From contig NZ_KB890024.1 of NCBI RefSeq assembly GCF_000372965.1, positions 186,001 to 250,000 of the forward strand: a stretch of DNA of 64,000 nucleotides, given 5' to 3'. Source of the stretch: Hoeflea sp. 108 (GTDB lineage Bacteria > Pseudomonadota > Alphaproteobacteria > Rhizobiales > Rhizobiaceae). Shown here one piece after another: positions 44,184 to 54,276 of the stretch. Below the pieces are notes generated by a model that made no database searches, was not told the DNA's origin, and saw nothing but the letters and a program-made list of their open reading frames with translations. Within the stretch, counting starts at the first letter, position 1; every line of letters starts with the position of its first letter. The position numbers and the translations under genes were made by a program.

Positions 44184-46127
44184 TCAAGAGGTCTGGCGTT
44201 TGGTGAGGAACATCGGACCGCCGCGCTTGCGCGGGAAGCCGTACCCATGCACCTCGACAAGATCGATATCGGCCGGCGAGGCAGCGATGCCTTCGTCCAG
44301 GATGGCCTGGCCTTCCGACGCCATGGCAGCGATCAGACGCGAGACGATGCGATCGGCAGCAATCTCGATCGGCGCACCGACAAGCGGGGCGATGATGCGC
44401 GCGGCCTCCTGCGAGGGAACGGGCGAACGCTCGCCAGGCGCGTAGTCGTACCAGCCGCCGCCGCTTTTCTGGCCTTTTCGCCCGGCGCGGACCAGAAGGT
44501 CTCCTGGTGTTTCGGCGATCTGCTCGCCGCGGGCGCGCGCCGCCTCGCGATGCATAAAGGAGATGTCGAGCCCTGCCATATCCTGCATTTCGAACGGTCC
44601 CATCGCATAGCCGAAGCCGCGCATGGCGGCGTCGACGGCTGCAGGGGCGACGCCGTCGCGGAGCAGCGCCTCCGCTTCGGCACGATAACGGCGCAGGATG
44701 CGGTTGCCGATGAACCCGTCGCAGATGCCGGAACGCACCGGAACCTTTCCCAGTCTGCGGGCGAGCTCGAAACTGGTGGCGACGACGTCAGGCCGGGTCT
44801 CCGGCGTCGGCACGATCTCGAGAAGCTTCATCACCTGCGCGGGGCTGAAGAAGTGCAGGCCGATGAACCGGCCGGGATCAGGCAGGCCTTCGGCAATCTG
44901 CCTCGGGTCGATGTAGGAGGTGTTGGTCGCCAGAATGGCATCTGCCCGGCAGATGCGCCCGAGCGAGGCAAAGACCTCGCGCTTGATGGCAACGTCTTCG
45001 AACACTGCCTCGATGACAAGGTCGCAACGGGCAAACGCTTCATAGCCGACCGCGCCGGTGACGTCTTGCATCCGGGCTTCAGCTTCCTCGTCGGTCAGAC
45101 TCGCCTCCTTCCGCGCCGCCTCGAAGATCGCTTTCAAGGCTGCCAGGCCCCGTTCGAGGCTCTGCTGGTCGCGCTCGACCAGAACGACCGGGATGCCGGC
45201 ATTGCGCAGAGCCGCAGCAATGCCCACGCCCATTGTGCCGCCACCTACGACACCAGCGCTCGCCAGAGGGAGCGGCGCTGTGCCGCGCAGGTCTGCGGGG
45301 CGTGGTGCGGCGCGTTCGGCGAAGAACAGGTGGCGCAACGCTGCCGCTTCTTCGCTGGCGCGCAGCTTCAGGAAGATCGAGCGTTCATTGGCAAGTCCAG
45401 CGTCGAAGCCGTTCTCGACGCCAAAGCGCAAGGCATCGAGTGCCAGCAACGGGGCGGATGCGCCACGAGCGGATCGGCGGATGCGTTGTCCGGCTTCCTC
45501 CCAGGTCGCTGGATCGGCGGCGACCATGGGACGGCGCGAGGCCGGTTCCGGCAAGGGGCTTTCAAGAGCCTCGAGTGCGAAGTCGACGGCGGCATCGACA
45601 AGCGGCTCCCGGACAAGGCGATCGACAAGACCGAGTTCGGCCGCGCGTACGCCATCAAGCTGCAGATTTTCCGCGGCCACGCGGAGTGCTGTTTCGATGC
45701 CGATCAGCCGCGGCAGGCGCTGCGTCCCACCCGCGCCGGGGATGATGCCGAGATTGACCTCGGGCAGTGCGAATTTCGCGTCCTCGGTTGCGACCCGCAT
45801 GCGGCAGCCGAGCGGCACTTCCAGCCCGCCGCCGAAGGCCGCGCCGCGTATCGCTGCGATCCAGGGTTTTGCGGCACTCTCGATCCGTCCGATCAGGTCG
45901 GGCAAGGAAGGCGGCTCGACCGGGCGGTCGAATTCAGTGATGTCGGCCCCGCCAACGAAAAGCTTTCCTGCTCCCGTCAGTACGACAGCGCGGACCCTGC
46001 TGTCGGCGTCGAACTCGTCGGCCAGGGCCAAAAGCTTCGTGCGGACGGCCAGGTTGATTGCGTTGACCGGCGGATTGTCGATGGTGACGATCGCAATCCC
46101 GCTGCGCTGCTCGACATGCACGCTCAT
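44184..46127 (-). CDS. bifunctional enoyl-CoA hydratase/3-hydroxyacyl-CoA dehydrogenase
   Basis: 647 residues. N-terminal crotonase domain (oxyanion GAAFGGGLEVPLG, Glu in PEVNLGIIPGAGG) and HAD domain with VVGGGTMGVGIA and GLHFFSPAQVMKLLEIV, then a second C-terminal HAD half. FadB/FadJ-type beta-oxidation of an acyl-CoA made by the adjoining CoA-transferase. Confidence 0.9.
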   Translation of the reverse strand: MSVHVEQRSGIAIVTIDNPPVNAINLAVRTKLLALADEFDADSRVRAVVLTGAGKLFVGGADITEFDRPVEPPSLPDLIGRIESAAKPWIAAIRGAAFGGGLEVPLGCRMRVATEDAKFALPEVNLGIIPGAGGTQRLPRLIGIETALRVAAENLQLDGVRAAELGLVDRLVREPLVDAAVDFALEALESPLPEPASRRPMVAADPATWEEAGQRIRRSARGASAPLLALDALRFGVENGFDAGLANERSIFLKLRASEEAAALRHLFFAERAAPRPADLRGTAPLPLASAGVVGGGTMGVGIAAALRNAGIPVVLVERDQQSLERGLAALKAIFEAARKEASLTDEEAEARMQDVTGAVGYEAFARCDLVIEAVFEDVAIKREVFASLGRICRADAILATNTSYIDPRQIAEGLPDPGRFIGLHFFSPAQVMKLLEIVPTPETRPDVVATSFELARRLGKVPVRSGICDGFIGNRILRRYRAEAEALLRDGVAPAAVDAAMRGFGYAMGPFEMQDMAGLDISFMHREAARARGEQIAETPGDLLVRAGRKGQKSGGGWYDYAPGERSPVPSQEAARIIAPLVGAPIEIAADRIVSRLIAAMASEGQAILDEGIAASPADIDLVEVHGYGFPRKRGGPMFLTKRQTS

Positions 46128-47380
46128 GCGGTTGCTCCCGCCGGTTCGACGGGCACAAAGGTACCGGCTTCGCGACAGGCGATCGCCCCCGAGGCCGCAA
46201 GCTTGTCGATATGGTAGTCCTCCAGGCCAAGGACATCGCGCAGGACGTCGCGCGTGTCCTCTCCAAGCAGGGGCGGAGCCTTTGCCTTATGCGAACGCTG
46301 CGCGGTGAGGCCATGCGCGGCGCGGATGAGCGAGATCGGGCCAAGCTCGGCGTGTTCGAGTTGCTCGACGACGCCGCGCTCCACCACGCTTGGGCTCTCC
46401 AGCGCTTCGGCGACTGTTTTCACCTGGCCTGCAGGAACACTTGCCTTGCGGCAGGCGTCGATCCAATAGGCGCAGGTGTTTTCGCGCATCTGGTCTGCCA
46501 ACGTCGGCAGCAATTCGTCCCGGTGCACCGCCCGCTGGTGCGAGGTGACGAAGCGGGGATCGCGGGCAAGCTCCGGTCTACCGATCACTTGCTCGCAGAA
46601 ATCGATGAACATGCGGTCGTTGCCGACGGCCAGTGCAAAGACACCATCGGCCGTATCGAAGACCTGATATGGCACGACGGTCGGGTGGGCATTGCCAAAT
46701 CGCGTCGGCTCGACGCCAGCATTCAGATAGCCGGTTCCGACATTGATCAGCATGTTGAGCGTAGCGTCGAGCAGCGCGACATCGATGTACTGCCCGGTCC
46801 CCGTGTCGCGCCGCTGGTAGAGCGCAGCGAGGATCGACTGGGTTGCAATCATGCCGGCGACCACGTCGGTGAAGGCAACGCCCAGGCGGCTCGGCGGGCC
46901 GTCTTCCTGGCCGGTGATCGACATCAGGCCGCTTTCCGCCTGCATGATGAAGTCGTAGCCCGGCCGATCCCGCTCGGGACCGGACTGGCCGTAGCCGGAG
47001 ATCGAGCAATAGACCACGCCCGGGTTGATCTTCCGGATGTCCTCATAGCCGATACCAAGCCGGTCCACGGTGCCGGCGCGAAAATTCTCGACGATCACAT
47101 CGGCCTTTGCCGCCAGATCGAGCACGATCTGCCGTCCCTCCGATGCCTTGAGGTCGAGCGCGATGCTCTGCTTGCCGCGGTTGGCGCACAGATAATAGGT
47201 GCTGACGCCCTTGTAGTTGGGCACCGACCAGGCGCGCGTGTCGTCACCACCCTTGATGTTCTCGATCTTCCAGACCTCTGCGCCCAGATCAGCAAGGCTC
47301 ATGGTGGTCCATGGTCCGGCCAGGACGCGGGTCAGGTCGAGCACGCGTATGCCTTCGAGTGGCAGCTTTTGTTCAGTCAT
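46124..47380 (-). CDS. CaiB/BaiF family CoA-transferase
   Basis: 418 residues, class III CoA-transferase. LTRVLAGPWTTMSLADLGAE and the catalytic Asp in FTDVVAGM are conserved. Activates a carboxylate to its CoA thioester. ATGA overlap with the next gene. Presumably the entry step to the beta-oxidation enzymes of this operon. Confidence 0.9.
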   Translation of the reverse strand: MTEQKLPLEGIRVLDLTRVLAGPWTTMSLADLGAEVWKIENIKGGDDTRAWSVPNYKGVSTYYLCANRGKQSIALDLKASEGRQIVLDLAAKADVIVENFRAGTVDRLGIGYEDIRKINPGVVYCSISGYGQSGPERDRPGYDFIMQAESGLMSITGQEDGPPSRLGVAFTDVVAGMIATQSILAALYQRRDTGTGQYIDVALLDATLNMLINVGTGYLNAGVEPTRFGNAHPTVVPYQVFDTADGVFALAVGNDRMFIDFCEQVIGRPELARDPRFVTSHQRAVHRDELLPTLADQMRENTCAYWIDACRKASVPAGQVKTVAEALESPSVVERGVVEQLEHAELGPISLIRAAHGLTAQRSHKAKAPPLLGEDTRDVLRDVLGLEDYHIDKLAASGAIACREAGTFVPVEPAGATA

Positions 47381-47400
47381 GTCGTCCTCCCGGCTCCGCG

Positions 47401-48408
47401 TCAGGCGCGGGCCGACAAACCAGTGTCGATTGCATTGGGGAAGTGGCAGGCTACCGAGTGCCCGCCGCCATGGTCGGCGAGGGGGGGCTCCTCCTGCGCG
47501 CAGATGGGCTGTGCCATGGGGCAGCGTGTGCGAAAGCGACAGCCCGACGGTGGATTGAGGGGGCTCGGCAGATCGCCCTTGAGCACGATGCGCGAGCGTG
47601 TCCTCTCCAGCTTCGGGTTGGCAAGCGGAACCGCCGACATCAACGCCTGGGTGTACGGGTGCATTGGCGCCCCATAGAGGAGCGACTTGGGTGCGATCTC
47701 GACGATCTTTCCGAGATACATCACCGCCACCCGGTGCGAGATGTGCTGCACGACCGACAGGTCATGGGCGATGAACACATAGGCCGTGCCCATCTCGCGC
47801 TGGATGTCCTTGAGCAGATTGAGCACGCCGGCCTGCACTGACACGTCGAGCGCCGATACGGGTTCGTCGAGGACCAGCAGTTCCGGCTTCAGTGCAAGTG
47901 CGCGGGCGATGACCACACGTTGGCGCTGGCCGCCCGAGAGTTCGTGCGGATAGCGCTGCCCGTGTTCTGGGTTCAGACGAACGAGTTCCAGCATTTCGGC
48001 CACGCGAACCTTGCGCTGCGCAGCATTGAGGTCGCTGATGCGAAGCGGCTCGGCGATATTTTCGGCCACCCGCATACGTGGGTGGAGCGAGGCGTAGGGG
48101 TCCTGGAAGACAAGCTGGATGTTGCGGCGCAGCCGCCGCATTTCGGTGGCATTGGCCAGGTTGATGTTCTGGCCATGGAAGAGTGTCTCGCCGCTGCTTG
48201 GCTCGATCAGCCTCAGGATGCACCTGCCGAGGGTGGACTTTCCGCAGCCGGACTCGCCGACGAGCCCGAGTGTCTCACCCGCATTGACGTCGAACGATAC
48301 GCCCGCGACCGCGTTGACATGCGCGATTTCCCGCTCGAACAGGAGGCCGCCCGTGACCGGGAAGCGCTTGGTCAGTTCTCGAACGGAGAGAATGGCTTGT
48401 TGCATCAC
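47401..48408 (-). CDS. peptide/opine-type ABC transporter ATP-binding protein (DppF-like)
   Basis: 335 residues. Walker A GESGCGKST, signature LSGGQRQR, Walker B LLVLDEPVSALD, and the C-terminal oligopeptide_HPY extension with Cys residues (CRFRTRCPMAQPICAQ) that may hold an Fe-S cluster. Overlaps the DppD-like gene by ATGA. Confidence 0.93.
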   Translation of the reverse strand: MMQQAILSVRELTKRFPVTGGLLFEREIAHVNAVAGVSFDVNAGETLGLVGESGCGKSTLGRCILRLIEPSSGETLFHGQNINLANATEMRRLRRNIQLVFQDPYASLHPRMRVAENIAEPLRISDLNAAQRKVRVAEMLELVRLNPEHGQRYPHELSGGQRQRVVIARALALKPELLVLDEPVSALDVSVQAGVLNLLKDIQREMGTAYVFIAHDLSVVQHISHRVAVMYLGKIVEIAPKSLLYGAPMHPYTQALMSAVPLANPKLERTRSRIVLKGDLPSPLNPPSGCRFRTRCPMAQPICAQEEPPLADHGGGHSVACHFPNAIDTGLSARA

Positions 48409-49403
48409 GCTGCGCTCTCGGTTGGAAGGGTGGCGAAGTGGCAGGAGGCGCTGTGGCCTCCGAAGTCCCGCAGCACGGGCGCAGTGGTTCGGCAGATGGC
48501 CTGCACCTGCGGGCAGCGCGGATGGAAGGCGCAGCCGCCCGGAAGCTTGCCCAAGGGGGGCGGCGAACCCTCGATGGAAAAGAGCCGGTCCTTTTCCTCG
48601 GCCATGTCGGGAATGGAGGCGATGAGGCCACGCGTATAGGGATGGCTCGGGCGTTCGAAGAGATCGTCGATGCTCGCCTGCTCCACCACTTCTCCCGAAT
48701 AGACGACGGCAACGCGGTCCGCATGGCCGGCAAGGACGCCGAGATCATGCGTGATGAGGATCAGGCCGAGGTTCAGCCGCTTTCGGAGGTCGCTCAGGAC
48801 ATCCATGATCTGGGCTTGGACGGTCACGTCGAGCGCTGTGGTCGGCTCGTCTGCGATCAAAAGGTCCGGGTCGTTCGCTACCGCCATGGCAATCATGACG
48901 CGCTGGCGCATCCCGCCCGAAAACTCATGTGGGTACTGATGGATGCGGCGGTCCGGCTGCGGGATGGCGACGAGCGCCAGAAGCTCGACCGCGCGGTCGA
49001 GTGCGGCCTTCTTGGAGACTTCCGGATGGTGCAGGAGGATGGCCTCGGCGATCTGGGCGCCGACGGTCATGACCGGATTCAGCGATGAAAGCGGATCCTG
49101 AAATATCATGGCAACGCGCGAGCCACGGAGCTTGCGCAACTCGCGCCTGGGCATTCCGACCAGCTCCTGGCCCTTGAACCTGGCCGACCCCTGGACCCGT
49201 GCCGTCTTTGCCTGGAGGCCGAGCGCAGCCAGCATGCCGACCGACTTGCCGGAGCCCGACTCGCCAACGATGCCCAGTACCTCGCCGTGATCGACGTGAA
49301 GGCTGATGCCGCGCACGGCCTCGAAATGGTGGCCATGGCGGCCGAAGGAGACACGCAGGTCTTGCACGGAGAAGAGCGGTTCTTGCTGCATGTCGGGCCT
49401 CAT
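48405..49403 (-). CDS. ABC transporter ATP-binding protein (DppD-like)
   Basis: 332 residues. Walker A GESGSGKS, FSGGMRQR, LLIADEPTTALD and the Cys-bearing C-terminal extension (FHPRCPQVQAICR). ATG at 49403 overlaps the permease stop; a second ATG four codons later is also possible. Pairs with the DppF-like subunit. Confidence 0.93.
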   Translation of the reverse strand: MRPDMQQEPLFSVQDLRVSFGRHGHHFEAVRGISLHVDHGEVLGIVGESGSGKSVGMLAALGLQAKTARVQGSARFKGQELVGMPRRELRKLRGSRVAMIFQDPLSSLNPVMTVGAQIAEAILLHHPEVSKKAALDRAVELLALVAIPQPDRRIHQYPHEFSGGMRQRVMIAMAVANDPDLLIADEPTTALDVTVQAQIMDVLSDLRKRLNLGLILITHDLGVLAGHADRVAVVYSGEVVEQASIDDLFERPSHPYTRGLIASIPDMAEEKDRLFSIEGSPPPLGKLPGGCAFHPRCPQVQAICRTTAPVLRDFGGHSASCHFATLPTESAA

Positions 49404-50236
49404 TTGGACTTCGGGTCGAAATAGTCGTGCAGACCGTCACCAATGAAGTTGAAGCCGAGCACGATCGTCAGGATGGCAAGGCCCGGTCCGAACGCGACCC
49501 ACCAGGAATAGAACTGGGACGCGCCATCGGAGATCATCGACCCCCATTCGGGAGTGGGTGGCGTGGCACCAAGACCGATGAAACTCAGCGACGCGGCAAG
49601 CAGGATGACCTGGCCGAGATCCATCGTTGCGCTGATAAGCACAGGCGTCCAGCACAGCGGCAGGATATGCTTGAGCAGCACACGCGGCTTGCTTGCGCCG
49701 GCGGCGATGGCGGCCTCGACATGCTCGCGCTCCCGGACTTCCAGGACCTGGGCGCGCATGAGGCGGGCATAGACCGGCCACCACACGATGATCATGGCGA
49801 CCGTGGCATTCTCGAGGCCGGGCCCGAGCGATGCCGCAACCGCCATGGCAAGCAGCATCGGCGGGAATGACAAGGTGACGTCGACCAGCCGCATGATTGC
49901 CGATCCGAACACGCCGCCGACAAATCCGGAAATAGCGCCAAGGGCCGCGCCGATCCCTACCGAAAGGGTGACAACGACCACGGCGATGGGCAGCGAATGC
50001 CGCGCGCCATGAAGTGTGCGGCTGAGCACATCGCGCCCCAGTGCGTCGGTTCCCAGCCAGTGTTCCCAGCTCGGCGCCTGCAGCCGACGACCCACCATGT
50101 CGAGCGGATTGTACGAGGTCATAAGCGGCGCGAGAAAGGTCACTGCCAGCCAGAAGAGGACAATTGCGAAACCGATCGCCAGTGGAAGTGAAATCCAGTG
50201 GGCCCGTCTCAGCGAGGAGAGTGTCAATGCGGTCAT
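49400..50236 (-). CDS. ABC transporter permease (DppC-like)
   Basis: 278 residues, five to six TM helices. EAA loop is seen in EAAIAAGASKPRVLLKHILP. N-terminal LGTDALGRDVLSRTL is the typical DppC motif. Inner-membrane channel half. Confidence 0.93.
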   Translation of the reverse strand: MTALTLSSLRRAHWISLPLAIGFAIVLFWLAVTFLAPLMTSYNPLDMVGRRLQAPSWEHWLGTDALGRDVLSRTLHGARHSLPIAVVVVTLSVGIGAALGAISGFVGGVFGSAIMRLVDVTLSFPPMLLAMAVAASLGPGLENATVAMIIVWWPVYARLMRAQVLEVREREHVEAAIAAGASKPRVLLKHILPLCWTPVLISATMDLGQVILLAASLSFIGLGATPPTPEWGSMISDGASQFYSWWVAFGPGLAILTIVLGFNFIGDGLHDYFDPKSK

Positions 50237-50240
50237 GGTC

Positions 50241-51254
50241 TTATCCCAGACGGACGCGTGGGTTGGCGATGACGTAGGCGACGTCGGTGATGAGGTTGGT
50301 CACCAGGAAGACGACGCCGCCGACGATGGTCACGCCGATGATGGCAGGGAAGTCGAGGCCCCTCGCTGCATCCACCGCGTAGGATCCCATGCCCGGCCAA
50401 GAGAAGATGGTCTCGGTCAGCACCGCGCCGGTCAGCAGGTAGGCGAAGGAGTAGCCGATGACGGTGAGGGTGGGCACGAGCGTGTTGCGGAGCGCGTGGC
50501 GGATGACGACGCGCAGTTCGCCAGCCCCTTTGGAGCGGGCGGTGAGGATGAATTCGCGATCTAGGACTTCGAGCATATTGGCGCGCACGAGGCGCGAGAT
50601 AGTGCCCGCCACAGCCCAGCCAAGCACGAATGCCGGCAGGATCAGGTGCCACAGGGCATCGGCGAAGAGCTTGACGTTTCCGGCCAGCAACGTGTCGATG
50701 GTCATGAAGCCGGTGACCCGGGGCGGCAGTGCGGCGCGCGGATCAAGCCGGCCGGGACCCGGCAGGATGCCCCACTTGACGGAGAATACGTAGAGAAGCG
50801 CCAACCCGAGCCAGAACACGGGTATCGAGGATCCGAAGAGCGCGAAGAAGCGCGCCAGATGATCGATAGGCGTGTTTCGGTAGTAGGCGGCCAGCATGCC
50901 GAGCGATATGCCGATCGTCGAGCCCACGATCATGGCGGCGATCACCAGTTCCATCGTGGCGGGAAGCCGGAACATGACGTCCTGTGCGACCGGACGGCGG
51001 GTGATGAACGACGTGCCCATATCGCCGGTGACGAGGTTCTGGACATAGATCAGGTATCGTTCCGGCAAGCTCCGATCGAGGCCCCAGCGAGCCTTGGCGG
51101 CGGCGACGGCCTCCGGGTCATTCATCTGCCTGTCAGAGACGATGGCAGCCAGCGGATCGCCCTTGGTCACGGTCGTCAGCAGAAAGGCAAGCGTGATGAT
51201 GCCCAGCACCAAGAACGGCATAGTGATGAGGCGGCGCAGTATGTAACGTATCAA
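50241..51254 (-). CDS. ABC transporter permease (DppB-like)
   Basis: 337 residues from a TTG at 51254 (LIRYILRRLITMPFLVLG), which gives the standard DppB length; an open frame up to 51329 would add 25 odd residues. Motifs: RWGLDRSLPERYLIY and the EAA loop ILTARSKGAGELRVVIRHAL. First gene of the long operon; no substrate-binding protein next to it. Confidence 0.9.
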   Translation of the reverse strand: MIRYILRRLITMPFLVLGIITLAFLLTTVTKGDPLAAIVSDRQMNDPEAVAAAKARWGLDRSLPERYLIYVQNLVTGDMGTSFITRRPVAQDVMFRLPATMELVIAAMIVGSTIGISLGMLAAYYRNTPIDHLARFFALFGSSIPVFWLGLALLYVFSVKWGILPGPGRLDPRAALPPRVTGFMTIDTLLAGNVKLFADALWHLILPAFVLGWAVAGTISRLVRANMLEVLDREFILTARSKGAGELRVVIRHALRNTLVPTLTVIGYSFAYLLTGAVLTETIFSWPGMGSYAVDAARGLDFPAIIGVTIVGGVVFLVTNLITDVAYVIANPRVRLG

Positions 51255-51353
51255 GGAACTGATCCTTTTGCCGGGATTCCCCGTGCGCCGGTCGGATGCG
51301 GGCGACGGGTATGACGACAATATTGACAACAGCCGGAGCGCGCGTCAACATAA

Positions 51354-51368
51354 ATGAAATTAAATTCC
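51354..51368. promoter_or_regulatory. putative IclR operator
   Basis: TGAAATTAAATTCCA, an imperfect palindrome close to the E. coli IclR box TGGAAATNATTTCCA, in the divergent gap between the transporter operon and the iclR-type gene. A TTGACA lies just upstream at 51322-51327 and a TTGACG on the other strand. A similar site is at 56761. Confidence 0.5.
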
Positions 51369-51432
51369 AATAGTGGCCGAACGAGCGGTCGAGATTCTCT
51401 GGTATGGCGGCGGCACTGGGGAGAGGTCGAAA

Positions 51433-52287
51433 ATGCGTAAGCGGACAAAACCGGTCGACGGGGCAGATGTTGCCGAAGGTAGCAACCCCGCGGCATCGTT
51501 GACGCGCGGGCTTGAGATCCTGCGTGCCTTCACGGCCGACGACGGCACTCTCGGAAACCAGGACCTGCTCGAACGGACGGGACTGCCTAAGGCGACAGTC
51601 TCGCGCCTGACGGCCACGCTCGTGAACCTTGGTTATCTCAACTATGACGATACGCTCGGCCGCTACAGCATTGGTCCGGCGACCATATCGCTCGGTTATT
51701 CTGCCTTGAGCTCCAATCCGGTGATCCATCTGGCCAGGCCGCTTATGCAGGAACTGGCCGACAAAACCGGTGCGGCCGTGGCGCTAGGCACGCGCGACGG
51801 GCTGGAGATGGTTTACCTGGCCAATTGCAGGTCGATGTCGCCGGTGACGCTGCGGCTGAACATCGGCTCCAGGGTTCCGATCTGCCGGACAGCCATGGGC
51901 CTGGCATATCTGGCCGAGATGCATCCGGACATTCGCGCCTCCGTGGTGGAGCAGCTGCTGAAGGCCGAAAAGGACAAGGACGCGCTGGTGGCGCTCATCG
52001 ACAAGTCGCTCGAGGACTACCGGCGGGACGGCTTCGTCAGCGTTTTCGGCACGTGGCACAGCTACATCAATGCCGTCGGCGTCGCTTTCCGGCCAACGGA
52101 CGGGTCGCCATTGGTCGCACTGACATGCGGCGGCATCGTCGACCTTCTGCCGAAGGACCTGTCCCGCAACACGGTTGGCCCCGAGCTGGTGCGCCTGACA
52201 CAACGCCTGCGCGCCAGCCTGGCCGGACAACCGGACCTTTTGCCCTTCCCAGTCTCTACTCCCGCCTGGAACACCTCGGCGGAATAG
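51433..52287 (+). CDS. IclR-family transcriptional regulator
   Basis: 284 residues. N-terminal wHTH (SLTRGLEILRAFTAD ... GLPKATVSRLTATLVNLGYL) and C-terminal effector domain (LYLANCRS-like VYLANCRSMSPVTLRL, GRSSMAMAY-like CRTAMGLAYLA). ATG at 51433 follows GGGGAGAGG. Divergent from the transporter operon, so it likely controls that operon and itself. Confidence 0.92.
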   Translation: MRKRTKPVDGADVAEGSNPAASLTRGLEILRAFTADDGTLGNQDLLERTGLPKATVSRLTATLVNLGYLNYDDTLGRYSIGPATISLGYSALSSNPVIHLARPLMQELADKTGAAVALGTRDGLEMVYLANCRSMSPVTLRLNIGSRVPICRTAMGLAYLAEMHPDIRASVVEQLLKAEKDKDALVALIDKSLEDYRRDGFVSVFGTWHSYINAVGVAFRPTDGSPLVALTCGGIVDLLPKDLSRNTVGPELVRLTQRLRASLAGQPDLLPFPVSTPAWNTSAE

Positions 52288-52309
52288 GCTTCGCTCCAAA
52301 GGATCTGTC

Positions 52310-53617
52310 ATGCCAGTCAATGTCATCTTCCCCAAGGTTAGCCTCGAAATGGCAAGCGGCAGCATTTCACGCTGGCACGTCAAGGAAGGTGACACGGTTG
52401 CCGCAGGACAGGTTCTCTTCGAGATCGACAACGACAAGGCCGCCGTGGAGGTGGAATCTCCGGGCGCAGGGATCATCCGCAACCTTTTGGCAGGCGACAC
52501 CGAGGTCGACGTAGGCGCCGAAGTCGCACGCATCTTCGCGTTGGACGAGGTCGGCGCCGATATGCCTGCGGCTCCGGCCAGGACACTGGAACCGGAGGCC
52601 GCCGGGCCGGCCGCCGCCGCACAGCATGCCGCGGCGCCGGCCCGTTCCACGTCGCGTCGTGGTCCCAACCCGACACCGCTCGCTCGCCGCCTTGCGCAGG
52701 AGCATGGCATTCACCTCGAGGGGCTGAAGGGCACGGGGCCGCATGGGCGGGTACAGAAGAAGGATGTTCTGGCCGGACTTGCAGGTGTCGCGACGGCAGC
52801 GCCAGCGGCTTCCGGCGATGCGGATACGCGGCCTTCACTTCCTGGGCGTGGAGGTGGCCAGCTTCTCAATGCGGTTTGGCTGCGTCAGGGCGCAGGGCTG
52901 CCGGTTGTGATGTTGCACGGCTTCAGCGGCGACCTGAACAACTGGCGTGGCATCTTTGCGGGCGGGCGCAGCGAGTTCCCGGCTCTTGCACTCGACTTGC
53001 CCGCCCATGGGCAGTCTCCGCGCAGCGTTCCGGATGATCTGGATGAAATGGCCGAGTTGGTCGAGGCGACGCTTGCCGCCGAAAAGATCGGACCGATGGT
53101 TCTTGCAGGCCATTCTTTTGGCGCAGCGCTTGCGGCACGCGTCGCTCGGCGGGCCCAGGTCGATATACGCGGCCTTTGCCTTTTCGCTCCCGCCGGTCTC
53201 GGGCCGGAGATCAATGCCCCGTTCACCGAAGGCATCCTGAGAGCGCGCAGCACCGAAAGCCTGCGGCCGTGGCTGGAAACGTTGGTTCACGACCCGGCGA
53301 CGATTTCAGACGCCTTCGTGCGTTCGGTCGTTCAGCAGCGCAAGGATGGGGGTCTGACGACGGCCATGACGGGTTTTGCCAACCGCTTCTTCCCCGATGG
53401 GACGCAGAGCTTCTCGGTAGCATCTGACATCGCCAAGCTGTCGCAGATCGTCCGTATCGTCTTCGGGCGCCAGGACCGCGTGCTGCCCTTTGGATCGACA
53501 CGCGGATTGCCCGACAACGTGGCCCTGCACGCCTTCGATCGCTGCGGGCACATGCCCCATCTGGAAAAGCCGGAGCTGGCGCTGCGTATCCTCAGCGAAG
53601 TCTGGCGCAGCGCCTGA
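52310..53617 (+). CDS. AcoC-like protein: lipoyl domain, E3-binding domain and alpha/beta hydrolase
   Basis: 435 residues. Lipoyl domain 1-80 with Lys43 in EIDNDKAAVE; Ala/Pro linker; peripheral-subunit-binding domain about 118-155 (TPLARRLAQEHGI ... GTGPHGRVQKKDV); then an alpha/beta hydrolase with nucleophile GHSFGAA and final His in CGHMPH, in place of the usual E2 acyltransferase. This layout is that of acetoin dehydrogenase E2 (AcoC). Follows iclR by 22 bp. Confidence 0.88.
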   Translation: MPVNVIFPKVSLEMASGSISRWHVKEGDTVAAGQVLFEIDNDKAAVEVESPGAGIIRNLLAGDTEVDVGAEVARIFALDEVGADMPAAPARTLEPEAAGPAAAAQHAAAPARSTSRRGPNPTPLARRLAQEHGIHLEGLKGTGPHGRVQKKDVLAGLAGVATAAPAASGDADTRPSLPGRGGGQLLNAVWLRQGAGLPVVMLHGFSGDLNNWRGIFAGGRSEFPALALDLPAHGQSPRSVPDDLDEMAELVEATLAAEKIGPMVLAGHSFGAALAARVARRAQVDIRGLCLFAPAGLGPEINAPFTEGILRARSTESLRPWLETLVHDPATISDAFVRSVVQQRKDGGLTTAMTGFANRFFPDGTQSFSVASDIAKLSQIVRIVFGRQDRVLPFGSTRGLPDNVALHAFDRCGHMPHLEKPELALRILSEVWRSA

Positions 53618-53620
53618 GGC

Positions 53621-54259
53621 CTATTGCTGGCCGTAGGTGCCGTAGCGGCTGTGCACCTCGGTCAGCTCTTCCTCTGACAGCAGCACCGGTTCGCCTGCCG
53701 AGCAGGCAAGAAGGTACTGGCGCGCCAGCATCTCGAGCTTTTCAGCCCGCGCGAGCGCCGAAGCAAGATCGCGACCCGTCGTCACGATGCCGTGGTTCGA
53801 CATGAGACAGGCGGCGTAGGTCGTGCCCATGGCTGCGACGACTGTCTCGGCAAGCGCCGGTGTGCCGAAGCAGGCATAAGGCGCGCATGGGATGACGTTT
53901 CCGCCGAAGCCCGCGATCATGTAGTGAAAGGGCGGCATGGGCCGCCTGAGTGCTGCCAGGGCCACGCAATTGTCGGGATGGGCATGAACGACGGCGCCGG
54001 CCGGCGTCGTCTGATAAAGCCGGGAATGGATCGCCCATTCGGAAGAGGGTTTCCAGCGGCCCTCCCAGTTTCCCTCGAGGTCCATTTCCACGATCTGCTC
54101 CGGGCCGAGCTCCCGGGGCGGGATGCCGGTGGGGGTGATCAGCATTCCCTCGCCATGGCGGAGGCTCAGATTGCCGGCCGTGCCGCTGTTGAGCTCCAAC
54201 TCGACGGTTTTCAACGTGGCTTCGACCAGCGCGACACGCGGATCAGATGGAGCCTGCAT
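53621..54259 (-). CDS. class II aldolase/adducin family protein (OtnC-like)
   Basis: 212 residues. Zn ligands in VVHAHPDN and SNHGIVTTG, N-terminal SGTAGNLSLR and ITPTGIPP substrate motif. With the neighbouring OtnK-like kinase it fits 3-oxo-tetronate-4-phosphate decarboxylase, but ribulose/fuculose-phosphate aldolase-like activity cannot be excluded. Confidence 0.82.
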   Translation of the reverse strand: MQAPSDPRVALVEATLKTVELELNSGTAGNLSLRHGEGMLITPTGIPPRELGPEQIVEMDLEGNWEGRWKPSSEWAIHSRLYQTTPAGAVVHAHPDNCVALAALRRPMPPFHYMIAGFGGNVIPCAPYACFGTPALAETVVAAMGTTYAACLMSNHGIVTTGRDLASALARAEKLEMLARQYLLACSAGEPVLLSEEELTEVHSRYGTYGQQ

Positions 54260-54276
54260 TTGTTTGCTTCCTTCGA